Below are positions 1-4,983 of a stretch of 7,453 nucleotides of DNA, piece by piece. The position numbers and the translations under genes were made by a program. The notes beneath the pieces are model-generated. The model did not search any database and had not been told where the DNA came from. It saw nothing but the letters and a program-made list of their open reading frames with translations. The stretch comes from an uncultured euryarchaeote (lineage in GTDB: Archaea; Thermoplasmatota; Poseidoniia; Poseidoniales; Thalassarchaeaceae): contig CALCEF010000006.1 of NCBI GenBank assembly GCA_937901365.1, positions 1-7,453 of the forward strand. Direction: 5' to 3'. Each line of letters opens with the position of its first letter. Position 1 is the stretch's first letter.

Positions 1-469
1 CACCTTCATCCACGAGGTGTACAGTGCAGCCGGTGACTGTTGCACCATCGGCTAGGGCATCGCGGTGAGCGTGTGCACCAGGATATTTTGGCAAAAGAGA
101 AGGATGGATATTGAGTAAACGACCCTGCCATTGTCGAACAAATAATGGTGATAAGATTCGCATGTAACCTGACAAAATCACCGCTTCGATCCCGTGTTCT
201 TCCAATACTGCCATGATGTTGATTTCGTGGGCTTCTCGCCTTTCACTCACATCAGAAATCGATTTGTCCAATTCGATTGTCACAGTGTCGACATCGTGTG
301 CTTTGGCCTTATCCAAACCGGATACATTTGCTACATTTGATACGACGAGAGTGGTTTCATGTAAGCAAGGTTTGGATTCTTGGTGGCGTAACAAGGCTTC
401 CATGCCTGAGCCTGAGCCTGAAATGAATACAGCGAGGCGTAGGGGGTTTTCCACGGTCGCTTCGCGCAT
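1..469 (-). CDS. purN: PurN, phosphoribosylglycinamide (GAR) formyltransferase, 3' end cut off by window edge
   Basis: This cytosolic enzyme transfers the formyl group of 10-formyl-tetrahydrofolate to GAR, the third step of de novo purine synthesis. The 156 codons visible give a typical Rossmann-type formyltransferase. A glycine-rich phosphate loop (FISGSGSG, residues 15-22) follows the first strand, VVSN (42-45) lies in the second, and GYMRILSP (101-108) leads to the catalytic block LNIHPSLLPKYPG (119-131). N120 and H122 match the catalytic Asn and His, and D154 in VHLVDEG matches the catalytic Asp. About 40-60 C-terminal residues lie beyond position 1. I chose the ATG at 469 because a purine-rich stretch (GAGAGGCGAGGAAG) directly precedes it and it leaves a normal short N-terminus. 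An in-frame ATG at 529 would add 20 unconserved residues. In the loop, the Asn of the usual GSN is Gly. The gene is divergent from the DUF454 gene. The family call is secure. Confidence 0.95.
   Translation of the reverse strand, partial: MREATVENPLRLAVFISGSGSGMEALLRHQESKPCLHETTLVVSNVANVSGLDKAKAHDVDTVTIELDKSISDVSERREAHEINIMAVLEEHGIEAVILSGYMRILSPLFVRQWQGRLLNIHPSLLPKYPGAHAHRDALADGATVTGCTVHLVDEG
404..421. repeat. Three perfect tandem copies of a hexamer inside purN
   Basis: GCCTGA is repeated three times without mismatch on the plus strand. On the minus strand this reads as three Ser-Gly pairs with identical codons, forming the phosphate-binding loop of PurN (residues 17-22). It is coding sequence, noted because identical codon pairs at a substrate-binding loop could change copy number by slippage. 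Confidence 0.9.
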
Positions 470-550
470 CTTCCTCGCCTCTCTCCGGCTGTGGCAAATG
501 GTGCTGCCTGAAGAGGTTGGCCCTTGCATGCGAAGGGTGATATGGGGCAT

Positions 551-558
551 GGTGAGGG
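551..558 (+). promoter_or_regulatory. Shine-Dalgarno sequence of the DUF454 gene
   Basis: GGTGAGGG ends 6 nt before the ATG at 565. Its GGTGA matches the archaeal anti-Shine-Dalgarno tail of 16S rRNA. It supports the ATG at 565 and indicates a leadered mRNA, unlike the ACT gene downstream. Confidence 0.6.
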
Positions 559-564
559 CGGAAC

Positions 565-1053
565 ATGGCCGAACGATTGGAGTCGATTGACGCAATCGTA
601 GAGCAATATTGTGTGGCCAGTCACCCGGCAAAGAGTCGCCTCTATACCGGATTGGGATTCTTATTCGTAATTTTTGCGATTATCGGGATTTGGGTACCTG
701 GCTGGCCTACTGTGTCCTGGGCTGTTCCGGCGGCTTTCCTGTTCTCGTATTCGAGCGAATCTATGTTCCGTTGGACGTTGACAAATCGGTATTTCGGTGC
801 GGCGATGTTTGAGTATTATGCAACTGGGAAAACAATTCCAAAACATGCAAAATATGGAGTCATGGCAATGATCACGTTGATGACATTGATTTCGACAACT
901 TTTGTTTGGTATATCTCGACCCTTGGTGATGGAGAGGTCATGGACCCATCAACATGGAATGGGGCTGATCCCGGCTATGGAGCTGTGACAATTATTGTGG
1001 CCGGACTGATTGGGGTTTGGTGGCTCTATGCCAAAGTCAAAACCCGTGAATAA
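565..1053 (+). CDS. DUF454 (YbaN-like) integral membrane protein
   Basis: This is a 162-residue membrane protein resembling the DUF454 family (E. coli YbaN), whose biochemical role I do not know. The family pattern spans residues 27-96: a hydrophobic helix with IIGIWVPGWPT (39-49, family form IGxxLPxLPT), a second helix, then YSSESMFRW (62-70), NRYFG (74-78) and the IPKHAK (91-96) region. Predicted membrane segments are about 28-45, 48-63, 97-118 and 138-156, with no cleavable signal peptide. The first 25 residues are polar and probably cytosolic. An acidic, glycine-rich stretch (120-138) links helices 3 and 4; the fourth helix appears to be an addition to the core family. The start is supported by GGTGAGGG 6 nt upstream. 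It is divergent from purN and is followed after 51 nt by the ACT gene, which seems to have its own promoter. Family assignment is from motif resemblance only. Confidence 0.8.
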   Translation: MAERLESIDAIVEQYCVASHPAKSRLYTGLGFLFVIFAIIGIWVPGWPTVSWAVPAAFLFSYSSESMFRWTLTNRYFGAAMFEYYATGKTIPKHAKYGVMAMITLMTLISTTFVWYISTLGDGEVMDPSTWNGADPGYGAVTIIVAGLIGVWWLYAKVKTRE

Positions 1054-1070
1054 ACCTCCATACGGTTCGG

Positions 1071-1076
1071 TATATT
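1071..1076 (+). promoter_or_regulatory. Candidate TATA box of the ACT-domain gene
   Basis: TATATT lies in the 51-nt spacer after the DUF454 stop, its centre about 31 nt before the ATG at 1105. Archaeal TATA boxes sit about 26 nt before the transcription start, so the mRNA would begin within a few nt of the ATG. No Shine-Dalgarno sequence is visible before that ATG. A leaderless transcript is therefore likely, by inference. Confidence 0.45.
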
Positions 1077-1104
1077 CAAAGCAGGTTGCATTTTCAACGG
1101 CGCC

Positions 1105-1449
1105 ATGAACGAGTTTCTAATCACATTGGAAGATAGGCCCGGTTCCATGGCAGAATGCTGTGAAGCCATTGGAGATGCTGGAATCAACATTATTGCTGGT
1201 GCTGGACTTGCGAGTTCATCCGCAATGGCAGCAATTGTCACAGATGATGCGGGTGGAACAACCGCTGCCCTCGAATCATTAGGTGTCACATTCTCTATGC
1301 GAGAATTGAATACAGCAACTCTTCGACATGAGCCCGGTTCACTGGGGGCATTCACACGTGGGTTGGCTGAGAATGGCATCAACCTGCAATCGATTTACAT
1401 CATGAGTACCGATGGAGATGATGTTCTCGTCGGATATTCCACCGAATAA
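1105..1449 (+). CDS. Tandem ACT-domain protein, probable small-ligand sensor
   Basis: This small soluble protein of 114 residues is built of two ACT-like units. ACT domains commonly bind amino acids and regulate metabolic enzymes or transcription. Unit 1 (about 3-68) starts with the strand FLITLEDRPGSM (4-15), then a helix and the turn DAGINI (24-29). Unit 2 (about 70-114) repeats this with HEPGSLGAF (75-83), ENGINLQSIY (89-98) and the strand DDVLVGYS (105-112). The ligand-site glycine of the strand-helix turn is present in both (G13 and G78). Unit 2 ends soon after the predicted third strand, so it is shorter than a full ACT domain of 60-70 residues; the protein may dimerise to complete the fold. 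No catalytic domain is attached, so it may act on a partner or stand alone. It has a probable promoter of its own and ends 9 nt from the stop of the convergent DEAD-box gene. Ligand and target are unknown. Confidence 0.85.
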   Translation: MNEFLITLEDRPGSMAECCEAIGDAGINIIAGAGLASSSAMAAIVTDDAGGTTAALESLGVTFSMRELNTATLRHEPGSLGAFTRGLAENGINLQSIYIMSTDGDDVLVGYSTE

Positions 1450-1458
1450 TGCTCGAAG

Positions 1459-2772
1459 TTATCGACGCTTGCCACGCGGATGGCGACGTTTCCCTGTTGG
1501 GCGACCGCCTCGAGGATTAGCGCCACGCTTTGTTCGACGATCATCTTGTCGCCGGCTGGATTTTTTGTGGAATCTGGCGCGTCTAGCATCGCGCTTGGGT
1601 CTGCGTGGCTTGTCCTTCTGGGGTGGTGGTATGTATTCAACATCATACTTGGGAAGTTGATTGAAATCGGGTGGGCAGAATTTTACGAAGATGCCTACAT
1701 CTTTCTGGATGTTGCTACACATCTTCTTTTGCGGATTCTGAACTAGAGATATGACCGAACCGGTGGAGCCGGCGCGTGCGGTTCTTCCACTGCGGTGTTT
1801 GTACGCCTTTCCATTTTCAGGAGGATCGTAGTGGATGACACAATTGATTCCTTCAACGTCGATGCCGCGCGCAGCGACGTCTGTCGCAATCAGAGCAATA
1901 CAACGACCGCTGGTGAATTTCGACATGGCTTTATCTCGTTGTTTTTGATCTAAACCGCCATGTAAAATCGCAACTCCAATACCCTCTTCAATCAATTCTT
2001 TCCCAACCCTGTCAGCGCCTTTACGGGTTCGACAAAAGACGACAGAGCGTCCACATTTTCGAATCGCTTCAGCGGCGATACCTGGTTTCATTGAGCTCTT
2101 CATGAGCCAGAAGAAGTGTTCCATGCTATCCATGCTGACCTCTTTTGGCCCAACTTCAATGGTCACTGGATTGTGCAGGTAATTCTCTACCAAATCACTC
2201 ACTTCATCGTCCAGAGTTGCGCTGAATAGAACTGTTTGACGATTTGGGGCGCAGCGATCCAATATGTCACAAACAGGCTCCATGAATCCCATATCGGCCA
2301 TGCGATCGGCCTCATCGATGACGACTGCACCAACGTCTTCCAGACTGAGGGCGCCGTGATCGAGCAGATCGAGAAGGCGCCCTGGGCATGCGACTATGAT
2401 GTCAACACCGTTTGAAAGCGCCTTTCGTTGTCGGCCGTATGGTACGCCACCATAGATTGCTAAGACTTCCAAATCGAAGGTTTCTGCAAGTGGAGTCAAG
2501 ACCTTGCAAATTTGTTCAGCCAACTCTCTGGTTGGTGACAGTATGAGGGCGGTTGGAAATTCTGGATCTGCGCGAGGAGTTCTAGAGATTAATGGTAGAC
2601 CGAAAGCCAATGTTTTACCCGAACCGGTTGGAGCACGACAACAGATATCGTTGCCAAGCATCGAATCTGGGATCGATTCTCTTTGGACCTCGAAGGGTTC
2701 TGTTATTCCTTGTTCCTCAAGGGTACGAACTAGCGCCGGGTCAACGCCCAAATCAAAGAAACTGACGTCCAT
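1459..2772 (-). CDS. DEAD-box ATP-dependent RNA helicase with basic C-terminal tail
   Basis: This cytosolic RNA helicase of superfamily 2 unwinds or remodels RNA using ATP, with likely roles in ribosome assembly or mRNA turnover. All core motifs are visible: a Q motif (FFDLGVD to PFEVQ, 5-30), motif I APTGSGKT (47-54), Ia PTRELA (80-85), GG (108-109), Ib CPGR (129-132, usually TPGR), motif II DEAD (153-156), III SAT (184-186), IV VVFCRTR (244-250), V ATDVAARGIDV (296-306) and VI HRSGRTARAG (326-335). The helicase core ends near residue 375. Residues 387-437 are dominated by Arg, Lys, Gly and Pro and probably bind RNA non-specifically, like the basic tails of RhlE/DeaD-type helicases. At 437 residues it is a normal short DEAD-box protein. 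The ATG at 2772 begins directly with the Q-motif region and follows AAGGTGGGGA about 8 nt upstream. I cannot choose between the CshA, RhlE and DeaD subgroups, so no symbol is given. Confidence 0.96.
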   Translation of the reverse strand: MDVSFFDLGVDPALVRTLEEQGITEPFEVQRESIPDSMLGNDICCRAPTGSGKTLAFGLPLISRTPRADPEFPTALILSPTRELAEQICKVLTPLAETFDLEVLAIYGGVPYGRQRKALSNGVDIIVACPGRLLDLLDHGALSLEDVGAVVIDEADRMADMGFMEPVCDILDRCAPNRQTVLFSATLDDEVSDLVENYLHNPVTIEVGPKEVSMDSMEHFFWLMKSSMKPGIAAEAIRKCGRSVVFCRTRKGADRVGKELIEEGIGVAILHGGLDQKQRDKAMSKFTSGRCIALIATDVAARGIDVEGINCVIHYDPPENGKAYKHRSGRTARAGSTGSVISLVQNPQKKMCSNIQKDVGIFVKFCPPDFNQLPKYDVEYIPPPQKDKPRRPKRDARRARFHKKSSRRQDDRRTKRGANPRGGRPTGKRRHPRGKRR

Positions 2773-2780
2773 ACCTCAGT

Positions 2781-2790
2781 TCCCCACCTT
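2781..2790 (-). promoter_or_regulatory. Candidate ribosome binding site of the DEAD-box gene
   Basis: The minus strand reads AAGGTGGGGA ending 8 nt before the ATG at 2772. Its AGGTG pairs with the 16S 3' tail, although from that core the spacing (12 nt) is long. A second match, GAGGT, touches the ATG and is too close to act alone. Confidence 0.4.
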
Positions 2791-2866
2791 GTCCGCGCGC
2801 GCCGGGCTACTTGAAGGGGGCAGTGGCAACGCGGAACGTGACTACAATTGGGTCGTCAAACCGATA

Positions 2867-3253
2867 CTACCGAACCCGCATCAAAAGTTTAGATAATATT
2901 CCCGCAAAAGGAAGGCTCCAGAATGCCCCTCCTAAAGCGGCAAAGAAAGGAATCGATATCCAATAAGATGTCTCGCTAAGAGATGGGCCGCCCATGACTG
3001 GGCCAAATACTGCTGTAATTGATGTGAGGAAGCCTATTGGAATGAGTATTTTGAGACTCACTTCGGTCCTTCCAAACTGTTTCATGATTTTGTTTACGGT
3101 CACAGCTGAAAGTGATGCCAATAGCAAAAAGCCGCCAAAGAGACCTGCAAAGGAACCTGGATCGATTTGGGCGATGACAAATACAACAATGATGAAAATC
3201 GCAACTAACATTCCTGTACAGGCACCTGAAATCAATATGTGTGGGCGTTCCAT
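2867..3253 (-). CDS. Small four-helix membrane protein, function unknown
   Basis: I do not recognise this 128-residue protein. It is strongly hydrophobic, with predicted membrane segments at about 6-29, 34-53, 68-88 and 97-121. There is a short charged loop KQFGRTE (58-64) between helices 2 and 3, and a Gly/Pro-rich stretch (84-91) before helix 4. The C-terminus (KLLMRVR) is basic and probably cytosolic. No catalytic or metal-binding motif is visible. I chose the ATG at 3253. A GTG at 3262 is also in frame and overlaps the purH stop by one base (TAGTG), adding three residues. Either way it directly follows purH and is probably co-transcribed and translationally coupled with it. That does not show a role in purine metabolism, though transport would be one possibility. 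A 94-nt gap separates it from the DEAD-box gene downstream. Confidence 0.8.
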   Translation of the reverse strand: MERPHILISGACTGMLVAIFIIVVFVIAQIDPGSFAGLFGGFLLLASLSAVTVNKIMKQFGRTEVSLKILIPIGFLTSITAVFGPVMGGPSLSETSYWISIPFFAALGGAFWSLPFAGILSKLLMRVR

Positions 3254-3261
3254 TACAACCA

Positions 3262-4929
3262 CTAATGCCTGAATAATCGTGTACCGGTGAACAACATCGT
3301 CATTCCATATTCATCGGCGGCATCAATGACTTCCTGATCGCGAATGCTTCCACCAGGTTGGACGACTGCAGCGATTCCCATATCGTGACTGGTGTCTATT
3401 CCATCGCGGAACGGGAAGAATGCGTCCGAGACCATCATCGCACCATTGGCGCGTTTGCCTGCACGGCGGGCGGCGATACGGACCGCTTCGACGCGGCTGG
3501 TTTGGCCCGGACCGATACCAACTGTTGCAAATCCAGTGTCTGTAGGTTGAATGAAAATTACACAATTGCTCTTGACTTGTGCACAAACGGCAACGCCGAA
3601 TCGTGCAAGATCAACTTGTGACGGATCTGCTTCAGCTTTCGTAACGCAACGCACTTCGGACCAGTCAATGATCGGTGCGCCTTCGGTTTGTGCCAGCCAC
3701 CCCCCATCTATTTGGCGAAATTGGGTTTGCATATCCAAAGATGTCATGTTTTCTAGGGTCAACATTCTACGATTCTTTTTCTCGGAGAGAATTTCCAATG
3801 CGCCCTCTTCGTATCCGGGGGCGATGATGCATTCTACGAAATGTGCACCAATCTGTTGAGCTGTTTTCTTGGTGACAGGGGTATTGAATGCAATCACACA
3901 ACCAAATGCGGATTCTGGGTCGCTGGCCAAAGCGTCATCCCATGCTGCGACTTGGTTTGTAGAAATCGCAACTCCACAGGCATTCGTGTGTTTGATGATG
4001 ACACAGCAGTGTGGCCATTTCGCCCATTCGGGTCCAATGTGTGAACGACAAAAACGGAGGGCTGCGTCGAGATCAAGGTAATTGTTGAACGAGAGGGCTT
4101 TACCTCCATGCTGTTCAGCAGCAGCGAGTCCGTTTGGTGCTTCGCCAGCGGTGTTTCCAGGATAAAATGCCGCGGGTTGATGTGGGTTTTCACCATAACG
4201 AAGAAGGGTGCGTTGACCGCCGGAAATGAGGAGTTTTTCGGGTAAGATTTGTTCGGCTTCATCTGTCAATGATTCAAGGCGGTTTGCAAGGGTGTTTGCC
4301 AAGGCTACATCATATGCTGCTGTTCGTTGATATGCGGTTAATGCCAAGCGTTGTCGAGTACCCATGTTCACAGTATTCGGGTCGCCATTAGCCTCCTGTA
4401 GAGACTCGAGGAGGTCGCCATAGTCATCCGGATCGGTGACGATGAGGACGTCGGAATGTGATTTTGCAGAGGCGCGCACTAGAGTTGGTCCCCCGATATC
4501 GATCATCTCGATGAGATCTGCTTCACTCACAGGTGGTTCCTGAGCCGCGACCTCCTCAAACGGATAGAGGTTTACCGCCACCAAATCAATTCGAGGGTAG
4601 CCCAATTCTTCGAGGGTTGCCATGTCATCTGGATTGGTGCCGCGCGCGAGAATGGCTGCATGTATTGCTGGATGCAGAGTTTTCACCCTCCCGTCGAAAA
4701 CTTCGGGGTGGCCTGTTACATCGGTGACGTCGATGACGTCGAGTCCGTTTTCACGTAGCAAGCGTGCTGTGCCTCCAGTGGACAAGATCTGCCAACCCAT
4801 TGCGGTGAGAGCGGTCGCAAAGGCGGTGACACCCGTTTTGTCATATACAGAAATGAGAGCCCTTGGCGCATTATCGCCTGTTTTGCCCGGCACCGAAGTG
4901 GTGAGGGTTGGCTGGTTACGGTCAACCAT
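3262..4929 (-). CDS. purH: PurH, bifunctional AICAR formyltransferase / IMP cyclohydrolase
   Basis: This cytosolic enzyme catalyses the last two steps of de novo IMP synthesis: formylation of AICAR with 10-formyl-tetrahydrofolate, then ring closure of FAICAR to IMP. The N-terminal cyclohydrolase (MGS-like) domain runs from about 22 to 220, with ALISVYDKTG (24-33), STGGTA (50-55), GHPEVFDGRVKTLHP (73-87), NLYPFE (120-125) and DIGGPTLVRASAK (144-156). The transformylase domain (about 228-555) has LRYGENPHQ (243-251), KALSFNNYLDLDA (277-289), KHTNACGVA (313-321) with the catalytic Lys-His pair, VKSN (452-455), GIGPGQTSRV (471-480), SDAFFPFRDGID (501-512) and the PGGSIRD to FRH end (525-555). At 555 residues it is slightly longer than bacterial PurH, mostly through a polar N-terminal extension of about 20 residues. 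The domains are intact. It starts 54 nt after the thermosome stop, possibly from its own promoter, and runs straight into a small membrane-protein gene. Confidence 0.98.
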   Translation of the reverse strand: MVDRNQPTLTTSVPGKTGDNAPRALISVYDKTGVTAFATALTAMGWQILSTGGTARLLRENGLDVIDVTDVTGHPEVFDGRVKTLHPAIHAAILARGTNPDDMATLEELGYPRIDLVAVNLYPFEEVAAQEPPVSEADLIEMIDIGGPTLVRASAKSHSDVLIVTDPDDYGDLLESLQEANGDPNTVNMGTRQRLALTAYQRTAAYDVALANTLANRLESLTDEAEQILPEKLLISGGQRTLLRYGENPHQPAAFYPGNTAGEAPNGLAAAEQHGGKALSFNNYLDLDAALRFCRSHIGPEWAKWPHCCVIIKHTNACGVAISTNQVAAWDDALASDPESAFGCVIAFNTPVTKKTAQQIGAHFVECIIAPGYEEGALEILSEKKNRRMLTLENMTSLDMQTQFRQIDGGWLAQTEGAPIIDWSEVRCVTKAEADPSQVDLARFGVAVCAQVKSNCVIFIQPTDTGFATVGIGPGQTSRVEAVRIAARRAGKRANGAMMVSDAFFPFRDGIDTSHDMGIAAVVQPGGSIRDQEVIDAADEYGMTMLFTGTRLFRH

Positions 4930-4950
4930 CTGTGGAACCCGTTAGGCAGC

Positions 4951-4960
4951 GAATGTATGA
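4951..4960 (-). promoter_or_regulatory. Weak candidate TATA-like element before purH
   Basis: In the 54-nt thermosome-purH gap the minus strand reads TCATACATTC, centred about 26 nt before the purH ATG. The sequence just before that ATG (GGGTTCCACAG) has no Shine-Dalgarno match. The spacing suits a leaderless start, but the box is a poor TATA match, and read-through from the chaperonin gene is equally possible. Confidence 0.25.
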
Positions 4961-4983
4961 CCGCCTTTGAACCCGATGGTGTG

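Noticed and set aside
470..529. In-frame upstream ATG at 529 that would extend purN by 20 residues
   Set aside because: The extension is not family-like, and the ATG at 469 has a purine-rich ribosome-binding stretch directly before it.
213..590. A 125-codon plus-strand open frame opposite purN
   Set aside because: It is antisense to purN, whose catalytic motifs are intact on the other strand, and it overlaps the start of the DUF454 gene.
1026..1382. A 118-codon minus-strand open frame opposite the ACT gene
   Set aside because: The plus-strand frame has a clear double ACT pattern; the antisense frame has none.
1561..1566. Run of six T downstream of the ACT gene as a possible terminator
   Set aside because: It is over 110 nt past the stop and is simply an A-run (lysine codons) in the helicase basic tail on the other strand.
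2794..2803. Alternating CG run upstream of the DEAD-box gene
   Set aside because: Four CG units are too short to claim a structural or regulatory role.
3358..4081. Several plus-strand open frames of 67-102 codons opposite purH
   Set aside because: They lie wholly antisense to a well-conserved purH, have no recognisable protein features, and are shadows of its codon pattern.
4725..4742. Two tandem copies of TGACGTCGA inside purH
   Set aside because: It encodes the Asp-Val-Ile-Asp-Val-Thr-Asp-Val stretch of the cyclohydrolase domain and is explained by the protein sequence.
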